A stretch of 64,000 nt of DNA from Paraburkholderia sp. BL21I4N1 (GTDB taxonomy: Bacteria > Pseudomonadota > Gammaproteobacteria > Burkholderiales > Burkholderiaceae): positions 186,001 to 250,000 of the forward strand of contig NZ_PVEN01000012.1 of the NCBI RefSeq assembly GCF_002973525.1, given 5' to 3'. Below, piece by piece: positions 50,279-58,987 of this stretch. Positions within the stretch are counted from its first letter, which is position 1. The number at the start of each line of letters is the position of its first letter. Made by a program: the position numbers and the translations under genes. The notes beneath the pieces are model-generated. The model was not told the origin of the DNA and made no database searches. It worked only from the letters and a program-made list of their open reading frames with translations.

Positions 50279-51572
50279 CGGAAGTCTCCATCACGTCCAT
50301 CACGCTGAGCGTGGCGCTACGCGCCGCCGCTGCTTCGAGCGGCACGCGCGCGCCGCGCCACGTCACATGCGAGCCGAACGCGGCCGCGGCCCATTGCAGC
50401 GTCAGCAACGTATCGCGCAACGGCACCAGCGGCAGATCGCGCCAGAAGGTCCGCTCATGACGTGCGGCGCGGCCATGCAGCAGCAGGCGCGCCGCCGCGC
50501 CCGCCAGCGTGCCGGCCGCGCAGGCGAACGCCGCCGTGAGGTGCGCACCGTCCGCCGGCCCCAGCGCCAGATTGACGGCCAGCCACGCGCCGGCCAGCAG
50601 CCAGGGCGAGGTGAACGTAATGGGCAATGCCGCGAAGCCGAACAGATTCACCGAACGTATGGTGCGCAACCAGCGCGTTTCGCGCTGCCACAAGGCGGCA
50701 AAGGTCGGTTCGATCACGTCCGTGGCCACCATCACGCGCGAGAGCACCGTGGGCAGTCCGAGCGCGCGGACGTGTTCGGCCAGCCAGTAGTCGTCGGCGA
50801 GGCAGTTTTTCAGGGCAGCGAAACCGCCGATGCGGTCGAGCGTCGCGCGCCGCAACGCGAGCGTCGCACCGAAACCGAAGCGGCGCGATCCGGCCGCGTG
50901 GGCGACGCGCACCGACGGCGCGAACCACTCGTTGATGAAGAGCGCGCCCAGCCGCGGCCAGAATCCGCCGACGCCCTGCGCGACGTAGAGACAGGTCACC
51001 ACGCCGACCTGCGGATCCGCCAGTGGCGCTGCCACGGTGTCGAGATAATCGGCTTCGACGGCGATGTCGCTGTCGGCGATCACGATCACGTCATGACGTG
51101 CATGCTCGGCCATATTGATCAGATTGCTGACCTTGAGATTGGTGCCGTGCACGCGCGTGTCGATGGCGAGTTCGATGTCGTGCCGCGGATACGCCGTCTG
51201 CAGGCGGCGCACCACCGCGATCGCGGGATCGTCCGGCGACGACACGCCGAGCACGAGCTGGAAATGGCCGTGGCGTTGATCGCAGAACGTGCGCAGGTTT
51301 TCGTAGAGACGCGGTTCGACGCCGCACAGCGGCTTGAGCACGCTGACGCCGACATGAGTGAAGGAATAGCCGCCGGGTAGCACGCTGGACGCTGCGCGGG
51401 CGGCTGCATCGGTCGACGCATTCGCCGCGCCATGAACCGTCGCGTTGGATGCCGTGCGGCGGCGTCCGCCGAAGAACGGCATCGCCACCGCCGCGACCAT
51501 CGCGTACAGCGACGCGCCGGCGCAGCCGGCCAACAGAAGCCACTGCCATGCCGTCAGCGCAGGCGCGGCCAT
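50268..51572 (-). CDS. HpnI-like hopanoid glycosyltransferase (second copy)
   Basis: A 434-residue membrane glycosyltransferase of the ceramide-glucosyltransferase/HpnI type. An N-terminal anchor is followed by a GT2 domain (VGVSVLKPLCGVEP), a DxD-like ADSDIAVEADY, an ADDYWLAEH catalytic Asp region and the ETRWLRTIRSVN acceptor motif, then hydrophobic C-terminal helices. It has a low-complexity Ala/Thr insert near residues 40-65. It resembles hpnI at 55573-56733 and is coupled to hpnK. Which of the two is the true GlcNAc transferase is not decided by sequence. Confidence 0.82.
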   Translation of the reverse strand: MAAPALTAWQWLLLAGCAGASLYAMVAAVAMPFFGGRRRTASNATVHGAANASTDAAARAASSVLPGGYSFTHVGVSVLKPLCGVEPRLYENLRTFCDQRHGHFQLVLGVSSPDDPAIAVVRRLQTAYPRHDIELAIDTRVHGTNLKVSNLINMAEHARHDVIVIADSDIAVEADYLDTVAAPLADPQVGVVTCLYVAQGVGGFWPRLGALFINEWFAPSVRVAHAAGSRRFGFGATLALRRATLDRIGGFAALKNCLADDYWLAEHVRALGLPTVLSRVMVATDVIEPTFAALWQRETRWLRTIRSVNLFGFAALPITFTSPWLLAGAWLAVNLALGPADGAHLTAAFACAAGTLAGAAARLLLHGRAARHERTFWRDLPLVPLRDTLLTLQWAAAAFGSHVTWRGARVPLEAAAARSATLSVMDVMETSDGG

Positions 51573-51582
51573 GGCGACACCA

Positions 51583-51933
51583 TCAGTGCCCGGCGAGCAC
51601 GAACGGCCTGCCCGTCAGGCGCAAATGGAGAACGACGAGCCAGCCCTGCGGACAGTCGGCGGCGATGGAGACGCGGTGCTCGTGCGCGTCGTGCGGGGTG
51701 GCATGGTGGCTACGCAGCGCGGCTTCGAAAGCGGCCTGCGCGAAATCCCGCGTCACGATCACGCCGCTGACGATCGCGGCCAGCGCCAGCAGGCGGAACG
51801 GCGTGGAAGCGAAGAGTTGCTGCGAGACCGGCAACAACAGCAGCGCGACGCACGCGAGCAATTGCGCGCACAGAGCAGTGAACGAGGCCACGATCAGATG
51901 GGCGCGCAGCATGTCGACGGTAAGTGGCTTCAT
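51583..51933 (-). CDS. Small membrane protein at head of hpn operon
   Basis: A 116-residue protein with two hydrophobic helices (about residues 11-36 and 45-62) and a His-rich soluble tail (HHATPHDAHEHRVSIAAD). I do not recognise a family. It is 10 bp before the HpnI-like gene and probably the first gene of the operon with hpnK. A PmrA-type box and -10 element lie about 215 bp upstream, which gives a leader of roughly 200 nt. Confidence 0.6.
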   Translation of the reverse strand: MKPLTVDMLRAHLIVASFTALCAQLLACVALLLLPVSQQLFASTPFRLLALAAIVSGVIVTRDFAQAAFEAALRSHHATPHDAHEHRVSIAADCPQGWLVVLHLRLTGRPFVLAGH

Positions 51934-52297
51934 GGCGTGGTCTCGTGACCTGGCTTCCGGCTAACCTGCTAGCCTGGTGAAAAGCACGGCGCACCCGGCC
52001 TCGGTGCGCGTTGCCGGGATTGAACCCCGACCGTGCGTTTCATCGATATGCTTACGATCAAATTGCGACGACGTGGCAGAACAGCGACGACACAGCATGG
52101 TGCCGCGCGTTCATGACGGCCACACGACAGTCACCTGTCGAACGGCGATAGTATCGATCCAAGCTGAAGGAAACCTTAAGGAAAAGACGCCATGAAACAC
52201 GTGGCGAACGAGGTGGTTAGACTTAAGATAAGCGGTTCGTCGGACACTTAAAAAGTCACACCGCCATGCGGTCCCTGTCGAACGGAATCACACCATC
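51934..52297. promoter_or_regulatory. Intergenic region between the hpnK operon and the response regulator
   Basis: These 364 bp separate the hpnK operon (minus) from the two-component genes (plus). They contain the matched PmrA-type promoter at 52148-52180 and a further CTTAAG at 52222-52227. The frames visible across it have no domain and no ribosome site. The only other notable feature is a GC-rich patch near 51990-52035. Confidence 0.5.
52148..52180 (-). promoter_or_regulatory. PmrA-type box and -10 of the hpnK operon
   Basis: On the minus strand CTTAAG-GTTTC-CTTCAG (52180-52164) is followed by 10 nt and TACTAT (52153-52148). The box-to-10 geometry equals that upstream of hpnJ, and 19 of the first 20 bases are identical. 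The site is also 118 bp upstream of the adjacent response-regulator gene, so autoregulation is possible. Confidence 0.7.
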
Positions 52298-52957
52298 ATG
52301 CGCATCCTCCTCGTAGAAGACGACGATCTGATCGGCTGCGGCATCGAGGCCGGTTTGCGGCAAGCCGGCTTCACCGTCGACTGGGCGCGCGACGGCCACA
52401 AGGCCGGTCTCGCGCTCGACACCACCGCCTATGCACTGGTCATACTCGATCTCGGCCTGCCGCGCGTCTCCGGCATGGAATTGCTGAAGCGTTGGCGCGA
52501 CGCCGGCAAGGACGTGCCGGTACTGGTGCTGACCGCGAAGGGAACCGTGGTGGACCGGGTGAGCGGTCTCGAAGCCGGCGCCGACGACTACCTCGGCAAG
52601 CCCTTCGACCTGACGGAACTGATCGCCCGGTGCCGCGCATTGCTGCGACGCGCGCAGGGCCGCAGCGTCGAGCTGATCCGCTATCAGGATCTGACCGTCA
52701 ATCCGAGCGCGCAAACCGTCGAGGTGGGCGCAACGCGCGTGTCGCTCACGTCGCGCGAATGGGCGATCCTGATGCAGTTGCTGACCCACCAGGGGATTCC
52801 GCAATCGCGCTCGCGGCTCGAGGAAAGTCTGTACGGCTGGCAGGAGGAAATCGAGAGCAACGCGATCGAGGTGCACGTGTCGAATCTGCGTAAAAAACTG
52901 GGCGCGAGGCTGATCCGCACCGTGCGCAATATCGGCTACGTCGTGGAGAAAGCGTGA
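52298..52957 (+). CDS. OmpR-family response regulator, PmrA/QseB-like
   Basis: A 219-residue regulator with a receiver domain (MRILLVEDDDLIGCGIEAGL), phosphorylated Asp51 in VILDLGLPRVSG, Lys in the GKPFD loop, and a winged-helix output domain ending RTVRNIGYVVEKA. It lies between two hopanoid operons that share a PmrA-type promoter box, which it could bind. The stop overlaps the kinase start as TGATG. Confidence 0.92.
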   Translation: MRILLVEDDDLIGCGIEAGLRQAGFTVDWARDGHKAGLALDTTAYALVILDLGLPRVSGMELLKRWRDAGKDVPVLVLTAKGTVVDRVSGLEAGADDYLGKPFDLTELIARCRALLRRAQGRSVELIRYQDLTVNPSAQTVEVGATRVSLTSREWAILMQLLTHQGIPQSRSRLEESLYGWQEEIESNAIEVHVSNLRKKLGARLIRTVRNIGYVVEKA

Positions 52958-54357
52958 TGTCGCCGTCCATCCGCCGGCGTCTCGTTCTGCTGGTGCTGGC
53001 CAGCATCGTACTGGTGTGGGGTGTCGCGCTGATCACCAGCTACGGTCAGGCCAAGCGTGAAGTCAGCGAGTGGGAAGAAGCGCGCCTCGCGGAACTCGCG
53101 CAGATTCTCGCGCTGCTCGATCAACGCAATCTGACCACGCTCGCGAACGCGCGCATCGACGTACGCGAAGAAGAAAAAGGCGGCGAGCCCGGCGCGAACG
53201 ACGCCGACGACGACGACGCCTTGCCGCGCGACGCCCTCTTCCAGGTGCGCAACGCGAATGGCGACATGCTGGCGGGCAGCCCGCAATTGCATGCGCTCAA
53301 TGCATGGGATCTGCCGGTGCCGCCCGCGAGCGGCGCGGAAGACGTGACGCTGGGCGGCCAGCGGTACCACTCGTTCACGTTGCGCGAGACCACGCTCGGC
53401 CATATCGTGCGCCTGTTCGAACCGGCCAATACGCGCAGCGACCTGGTGAGCGGCGTGGCAAGCCGGATCGCGCGGCCTACGCTGATCGCGCTGCCGGTGC
53501 TGGCCGTGCTCGTGTGGTTCAGTATCGGCTTGAGTCTGGCGCCGCTCAAGGTGCTGTCGGGCGCGATCCGTTCGCGCGACGTGAACCGGCTCGAACCGGT
53601 CGACATCGGCCGGGCGCCGACCGAGGTACGGCCGCTCGTCGACGCGATCAATCTGCTGCTGTCGCGTCTGCTGCATTCGCTGGAGCGTGAACGGGCCTTT
53701 ACCGCCGACGCCGCCCACGAACTGAAGACGCCGCTGGCCGCGATCAAGGTGCAGGCGCAAGTCGCGCTCGCCGAACCGGACACGGCCTTGCAGCGGCTCG
53801 CGATGGAACGCGTGGTGCAAGGCGTGGACCGCAGCGCGCGGCTCGCCGAGCAACTGTTGCTGCTGGCGCGGCTCGACGTGCACGAGAAACTGTCCACGGT
53901 GCCGCTCAAACCCGCCACGGTCGCGAAAGACGCCCTGCTCGCCAACGAACGCAATGCGCAGCAGAAACATATCCGCGTGACGCTCACCGGCGACCCGCGC
54001 GCCGAGATTCATGCGGAGCCGGTGCTGATCGGGATTCTGCTCGACAACCTGCTGGATAACGCGATCAAGTATGGGCAGTCCGGCGGCAACATCGAAGTCG
54101 CGGTGGAACACGCCGCGGACCGTGTGCAGCTGACCGTTCGCGACGACGGCCCGGGTGTCGCGCCGGGCGATCTCGACCGTCTGACGAATCGCTTCTTTCG
54201 CGCGACGGGTAATCAGGCGACAGGGAGCGGACTGGGGCTGTCGATCGTCGCGCGGATCGCCGAGCATTTCGGCGCGGATTTGCGGCTCGGCCAGGGGATC
54301 GGCGAGCGTGGCCTGTCGGTGCAGGTGTCGTTTCCCGCCTATGCGGCGGTGCGGTGA
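52957..54357 (+). CDS. PmrB/QseC-like sensor kinase with acidic periplasmic loop
   Basis: A 466-residue inner-membrane kinase. Helices are at about residues 8-28 and 168-188. The periplasmic sensor contains a strongly acidic stretch near residues 69-92 (VREEEKGGEPGANDADDDD). The kinase core has HELKTPLAAIK, the N-box DNLLDNAIKYG, and G-boxes DDGPGVA and GSGLGLSIV. Acidic periplasmic patches in PhoQ and PmrB bind metals or cationic peptides, so a similar stimulus is possible. ATG 52957 is chosen for its TGATG coupling. Confidence 0.9.
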   Translation: MSPSIRRRLVLLVLASIVLVWGVALITSYGQAKREVSEWEEARLAELAQILALLDQRNLTTLANARIDVREEEKGGEPGANDADDDDALPRDALFQVRNANGDMLAGSPQLHALNAWDLPVPPASGAEDVTLGGQRYHSFTLRETTLGHIVRLFEPANTRSDLVSGVASRIARPTLIALPVLAVLVWFSIGLSLAPLKVLSGAIRSRDVNRLEPVDIGRAPTEVRPLVDAINLLLSRLLHSLERERAFTADAAHELKTPLAAIKVQAQVALAEPDTALQRLAMERVVQGVDRSARLAEQLLLLARLDVHEKLSTVPLKPATVAKDALLANERNAQQKHIRVTLTGDPRAEIHAEPVLIGILLDNLLDNAIKYGQSGGNIEVAVEHAADRVQLTVRDDGPGVAPGDLDRLTNRFFRATGNQATGSGLGLSIVARIAEHFGADLRLGQGIGERGLSVQVSFPAYAAVR

Positions 54358-54388
54358 GGCGGTGTGATAAAGCGGTAGCGGTCAACCC

Positions 54389-55444
54389 CTAACGCCGGCT
54401 CGCTTCGCCTGCCACTTGCCGCTCGGCCAGCGTCACGCCAGACACGCGCCCCGCCTCTTCCGCCGCACGCTCGGGCGCACGCTTCGACGACTCCGCGAAC
54501 TGCCAGGCAATCAGCCCCGGCACGAACATCAACAGATCGCGAATCCGCCGCGCGCCGGCCAGCGCAAGGCACAACGAAGGCTCGAGCCCGAGCGCACCGC
54601 CGATCAGAATGAAACCGCCCTCCTGCACGCCCAAACCGCCCGGCACGAAGAACGCGGCGCTGCTGATCGCCTGAATCAGCGACTCGATCACCACCGCCTC
54701 GACCAGCGTGATGCGCACGCCGAGAAAGTACAGCGCGATCCAGATTTCCAGCGACGTCAGCAGACATTGCAGCGGCTGCCAGAAAAACAGATAGCGCAGC
54801 ACCACGCCGCGCCGCCGCCAGATCAGCTTGATGGTCCGATCGATCCGCGCCGACTCGCCGACCAGCGCCGCGAGCTTGCCGCTGGTCATCCGGTCGAGCA
54901 CGCGGCTCATGCGTTCGAACGGACTCGCATGCTGCACCAGCGCGAATAGCACGAACAGCGGCGTCAGCACCACCACGCCCCACGCGAGTTGAGAGGCCAG
55001 CCGCAACGTATCCGAATGGGCATGCGCGAAGAGAAAACCGATGCCCACCATCGTGAACATCAACTGGCTGATGACCGTGAGCTGCATGTCGACGATGATG
55101 CTGCCGACCGCCATTGACGGCCGCACGCCCCAGCGCCGGAGCATCCGGAACGACACCACCTCGCCGCCGATCCGCGCGACCGGCAGCATGCAGTTGACCG
55201 ACTCGCGCACCCACACGAGATGCAGCATGCGGCCGACGCCCGGCCGGTTCGCGCCGCGAATCAGCGAACGCCAGTCGCAGGCGTTGGCGATCATCGGCAG
55301 CACGTGCGCGAGCGCCGCCAGCACCAAACCCGCGCCGGCCGCCCGCAGCGCGCCGAGCACGGCGACCGGATTCTCCCGCCAGACGAGCCACAGCGACAGC
55401 AACAAGCCGACGAGTGCGGCCGCGCGACCGAGATGCTTCATCAC
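54389..55444 (-). CDS. hpnL: Hopanoid-associated membrane protein HpnL
   Basis: A 351-residue polytopic protein of the lysylphosphatidylglycerol synthase transmembrane/flippase-like family, called HpnL in hopanoid loci. About seven to eight helices are visible. Conserved parts are RIGGEVVSFRMLRRWG, and a second repeat near AAFFVPGGLGVQEGGFILIG. No synthetase domain is fused. It is the third gene of hpnJ-hpnI-hpnL, 128 bp after hpnI. A transport role for a lipid intermediate is the usual suggestion but unproven. Confidence 0.86.
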   Translation of the reverse strand: MMKHLGRAAALVGLLLSLWLVWRENPVAVLGALRAAGAGLVLAALAHVLPMIANACDWRSLIRGANRPGVGRMLHLVWVRESVNCMLPVARIGGEVVSFRMLRRWGVRPSMAVGSIIVDMQLTVISQLMFTMVGIGFLFAHAHSDTLRLASQLAWGVVVLTPLFVLFALVQHASPFERMSRVLDRMTSGKLAALVGESARIDRTIKLIWRRRGVVLRYLFFWQPLQCLLTSLEIWIALYFLGVRITLVEAVVIESLIQAISSAAFFVPGGLGVQEGGFILIGGALGLEPSLCLALAGARRIRDLLMFVPGLIAWQFAESSKRAPERAAEEAGRVSGVTLAERQVAGEASRR

Positions 55445-55572
55445 GCCGCCACCTCGCGCGCGCGATACGGATGCGCCGCGCCGGCGGCGTCATGACGTTG
55501 TGGTTCGGGCGCGCCACGTTGCGTGGCCGCTCCGGACTGCCGTGGATCCGTCATTCGTGAATTATTCGTTCG

Positions 55573-56733
55573 TCATTCGTCGGGCTGCGCCGACAACAGG
55601 CCGTCGCCGTCCACCTTGAAACTGAAGCCGCGCCAGATCACGCGCGACGACCAGAAACTCGCGACGAAAATCGCAAATGACACGATATCCCATAACGGCA
55701 ACAACCACAGATCGCGGCGCGCCTGACGCAACGCCCGATCGGACAGCAGCTTCAGCGCGAGCCTTGCGCTCATCGCCAGCAAAGCGAGTGCCCACGCCCA
55801 TGGCGCAGCGCCTGAAAACACCACGGTCAGCAACGCGAACGCGAGCGGATGAATCAGCGCGGAGCCGAGATGACCGAGCGGATCGACGCTGCGAATCGTG
55901 CGGCTCCAGCGCAGTTCGTGCGCGATCAGTTGCATCGCGCTCGTTTCGACGCACGCGTGCGAAATCGTGAACGGTGGAATCACCACCTTCTCGCCGATCA
56001 TGCGCACCGCCTCGCCGATCGCGTGATCTTCCGCGAGATGCCGCACGAACGGCGTGAAGCCGCCGATTTTTTCGAGTGTGTCGCGCCGCATCGCGATCGT
56101 CTGACCAAAGCATGGGCGGGCAAGGCCGAGCGCGAGACCGGTCACGACACCGGGCAGGAACTGATAGTTGGTCGCCTTCGCCGACAGCCTCGGCCAGAAG
56201 CCTGGATCGGGCGCGCCGCGATACACGCAGGTGACGAGTCCGACGCCCGGCTTCTGCAATTCGCCGATCACGTTGCGCAGATAATCCGGGCCGACGCTGA
56301 CGTCGCTATCGGCGAACACCAGCACGTCGTGGCGCGCCTGCGGCAGCATATTGAGGATGTTGCTGATCTTGCGGTTCGGGCCGTAGAGGCGCGCGTCGGC
56401 CACCACGGTAATATCCGCGCCGGGATGCAGGCGCCGCAGGTCGTCGACGGTTTGCAACGCCGGGTCGGCGCTATCGTGCACGCCGAACAGGAATTGCACC
56501 GGACCCGGATAGTCCTGCTGGCAGAAGCTCGACAGATTGGCGAGCAATGCCCATTCGTTGCCGTGCAGCGGCTTGACGATCGTCACCGGCGGAAAGCTGC
56601 TCGGCGCGGACACCGCTCGCGCGAAGAAGCGCCCGATCAGCGCGCCGGCCAGCACCGTATAAGCGACGCCGAAAGCCGCCCCCGCCGCGCACGCACAGGC
56701 CAGCGTGGCGGCCAGCAGATGCAAGGCGCTCAC
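55573..56733 (-). CDS. hpnI: Bacteriohopanetetrol GlcNAc transferase HpnI
   Basis: A 386-residue membrane glycosyltransferase that adds N-acetylglucosamine to bacteriohopanetetrol. An N-terminal helix is followed by a GT2 domain (VTIVKPLHGNEWAL), ADSDVSVGPDYL, HLAEDHAIGEAV and ELRWSRTIRSVD, then C-terminal membrane segments. The GTG start overlaps the hpnJ stop (GTGA), so the two are coupled. It is paralogous to the protein at 50268-51572. The product is the substrate of HpnK and then HpnJ. Confidence 0.87.
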   Translation of the reverse strand: MSALHLLAATLACACAAGAAFGVAYTVLAGALIGRFFARAVSAPSSFPPVTIVKPLHGNEWALLANLSSFCQQDYPGPVQFLFGVHDSADPALQTVDDLRRLHPGADITVVADARLYGPNRKISNILNMLPQARHDVLVFADSDVSVGPDYLRNVIGELQKPGVGLVTCVYRGAPDPGFWPRLSAKATNYQFLPGVVTGLALGLARPCFGQTIAMRRDTLEKIGGFTPFVRHLAEDHAIGEAVRMIGEKVVIPPFTISHACVETSAMQLIAHELRWSRTIRSVDPLGHLGSALIHPLAFALLTVVFSGAAPWAWALALLAMSARLALKLLSDRALRQARRDLWLLPLWDIVSFAIFVASFWSSRVIWRGFSFKVDGDGLLSAQPDE

Positions 56734-58151
56734 GCCTCGTGAGCGCGCAGGAAGCGGAAAAATTCGACGCCTTCACGCAGGCGACGTTTCATCATGTCCC
56801 AACTGGTCAGCATCTCGCGCAGGATTTCCCAGATCTTCGACGGCCGGAAATAGAAGCGCTTGTAGAAGTTTTCCAGCTGATGATAGATCTCGTCGCGCGA
56901 CAGATGCGGATAGCCGATCGCCGCCAGCTGCACGCCCGATTTGCTGACGAGGTTGATCACCTTGTTTTCTTCGAGCCAACCGTTGTCGACCGCCTGGTTA
57001 TACAGCGTCGTGCCCGGATAGGGGGCGGCGAGCGATACCTGGATGGTATGCGGATTGATCTCCTTGGCGTACTCGATCGTCTTCTGGATCGTGTCCTGCG
57101 TCTCGCCGGGCAGACCGAGAATGAAGGTGCCGTGAATCTTGATGCCGAGCTTGCGGCAATCGTCGCTGAAGCGGCGCGCAATGTCGGTGCGCAAGCCCTT
57201 CTTGATGTTCAGCAGGATCTGGTCGTCGCCCGATTCGTAGCCCACCAGCAGCAGGCGCAGCCCGTTTTCCTTCATGATCTTCAGCGTCGCGTAGGGCACG
57301 TTCGCCTTCGCGTTGCAGGACCATGTCACGCCCAGTTTGCCGAGACCGCGCGCGATTTCCTCGACGCGCGGCTTGAAGTCGGTGAAGGTGTCGTCGTCGA
57401 ACATGATCTCTTTGACTTCAGGCATGTTGTCGCGAATCCACTTCACTTCCTCCAGCACGTTCTCCGTGGAACGCGTGCGGTAGCGGTGCCCGCCCACCGT
57501 TTGCGGCCACAGGCAGAACGTGCATTTCGAGCGGCAGCCGCGGCCCGTATAGATCGACACGTACGGGTGCTTCAGATAGCCGATAAAGTAGTTGTCGATC
57601 TTCAGGTCGCGCTGGTAGATCGGCGCGACGAACGGCAGCTCGTCCATGTTCTCGAGGATCGGGCGGGCTTCGTTGTGTTCGATCGAGCCGTCGGGCGCGC
57701 GGTAGCTCAGACCCAGGATCCGGGCGAACGGTTTGCCTTCGGCGACTTCCTGGCAGGTGAAATCGAATTCCTCGCGGCAGACGAAATCGATCGCCTCGCT
57801 GGCGGTCAGCGAATTATGCGGATCGACCGCGACCTTCGCGCCGACCATGCCGACCAGCAGCGTGGGTTTGCGCTTTTTCAGGTCTTCGGCGAATAACGCG
57901 TCGGTGGGGAAAGACGGTGTGCTGGTATGGATCACCACCAGATCGTATTGCTGGGCGATGTCGAGCGTGGCGTCGACGGACAGGCCGTCGGCGGGCGCGT
58001 CGAGCACGCGGCTGTCGGGCACCAGCGCGGCGGGCTGGGCGAGCCACGTCGGATACCAGAACGAGCGGACTTCACGCTTGGCCTGATAGCGCGAACCCGC
58101 GCCACCGTCGAAACCGTCATACGACGGCGCCTGCAAAAACAGGGTTTTCAT
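56730..58151 (-). CDS. hpnJ: Radical SAM hopanoid enzyme HpnJ
   Basis: A 473-residue radical SAM enzyme. An N-terminal cobalamin-binding-like domain (about residues 1-165) precedes the SAM domain, with the [4Fe-4S] motif C206-RSK-C210-TF-C213. In Burkholderia, HpnJ contracts the glucosamine ring of bacteriohopanetetrol glucosamine to the cyclitol ether (established knowledge). It starts MKTLFLQAPSYDGFDGG and is first in hpnJ-hpnI-hpnL. The promoter at 58244-58276 carries a PmrA-type box. Confidence 0.93.
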   Translation of the reverse strand: MKTLFLQAPSYDGFDGGAGSRYQAKREVRSFWYPTWLAQPAALVPDSRVLDAPADGLSVDATLDIAQQYDLVVIHTSTPSFPTDALFAEDLKKRKPTLLVGMVGAKVAVDPHNSLTASEAIDFVCREEFDFTCQEVAEGKPFARILGLSYRAPDGSIEHNEARPILENMDELPFVAPIYQRDLKIDNYFIGYLKHPYVSIYTGRGCRSKCTFCLWPQTVGGHRYRTRSTENVLEEVKWIRDNMPEVKEIMFDDDTFTDFKPRVEEIARGLGKLGVTWSCNAKANVPYATLKIMKENGLRLLLVGYESGDDQILLNIKKGLRTDIARRFSDDCRKLGIKIHGTFILGLPGETQDTIQKTIEYAKEINPHTIQVSLAAPYPGTTLYNQAVDNGWLEENKVINLVSKSGVQLAAIGYPHLSRDEIYHQLENFYKRFYFRPSKIWEILREMLTSWDMMKRRLREGVEFFRFLRAHEA

Positions 58152-58243
58152 TGACGCTCCGGCAAGCCTTGATGGGTGCTTTCAGTTTTCTGTCGGAAAA
58201 CCATCGGCACACTGACCCGGGGGGAAACGGGCGAATCGCGCTA

Positions 58244-58276
58244 ATACTAAGGAGCGAAGCTGAAGGAAACCTGAAG
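58244..58276 (-). promoter_or_regulatory. PmrA-type box and -10 of hpnJ
   Basis: On the minus strand CTTCAG-GTTTC-CTTCAG (58276-58260) is followed by 10 nt and TAGTAT (58249-58244), about 93 nt before the hpnJ ATG. It is the only strong signal in the 328-bp gap between cspA and hpnJ (58152-58479). The rest of that gap shows no gene. It matches the hpnK-operon box closely. Confidence 0.7.
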
Positions 58277-58479
58277 AAAAAAATTCCGCCGCAGCGCGCG
58301 CGGCGCTGAAGTGGAGGTCCGCTCGTCGGCCTGGCTCCGACGAGTTTGTACCATCGCTTCCAGGCAAAATTTATTACAACCGGAAGGCGATTTCGCGGAC
58401 GGTTTGATACCTATGCGGACGCGACCCGCAATGCATGACCGGCCGCGCACTCCCGTGCCCGGACCGGCTGCCCGCGCCT

Positions 58480-58683
58480 TCACACCGGCTTGATATCCGC
58501 CGCCTGCTTACCCTTCGGCCCCTGCTTGATTTCAAAGCTGACCTTCTGGTTTTCCTGCAGCGACTTGAAGCCCTCGGAACGAATTTCCGAGAAATGCGCG
58601 AACAGGTCTTCGCCGCCGTCGTCGGGGGTGATGAAGCCGAAGCCTTTCGCGTCGTTAAACCATTTCACTGTACCGGTTGGCAT
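58480..58683 (-). CDS. CspA-family cold-shock protein
   Basis: A 67-residue single cold-shock domain that binds single-stranded nucleic acid. RNP1 is KGFGFI (residues 13-18) and RNP2 is DLFAHF, near residues 26-31. The start MPTGTVKWFNDAKG is canonical. A longer frame upstream is not coding. Such genes often carry a long 5' leader that folds differently in the cold; the 304-bp upstream region leaves room for this. Confidence 0.95.
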   Translation of the reverse strand: MPTGTVKWFNDAKGFGFITPDDGGEDLFAHFSEIRSEGFKSLQENQKVSFEIKQGPKGKQAADIKPV

Positions 58684-58987
58684 GTCGATTCCTTGTGCAT
58701 CTGGGTTGATTTGGGCTGCATTTGCCGCCGCGGGCTCGCGCCGGTTCGTGCCACTGCCGTTTGACTTTACGCCTCTTTGCGCGACGCCGCTTCGACTGCG
58801 TTGCCGCCGTCGCGGCAGCCGTGCCGCAAGCCGCGTGCCGGGCGTCGCGGCTGGGCGTGGGGTCGATGCGATTGCCTGCAATCAGATAAGATGTTTGTCT
58901 CGGCAGTCCATCCTTGGCCGCGCTGCTTCAGCCCAATGTTTCACGATCGCGCGGCCTGTCGTTTTCCCACCTACAGGAACCCCCAGC
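58684..58987. promoter_or_regulatory. Divergent region between cspA and aldehyde dehydrogenase genes
   Basis: These 304 bp probably hold the cspA leader and promoters for both sides. A palindrome GATTGC-CT-GCAATC lies at 58870-58883, about 105 bp upstream of the dehydrogenase start, and could be an operator. No gene is visible. Confidence 0.45.

Noticed and set aside
52013..52028. tRNA T-arm-like sequence on the minus strand (GGGGTTCAATCCCGG)
   Set aside because: Only three stem pairs form, and no acceptor, D or anticodon arm is found around it.
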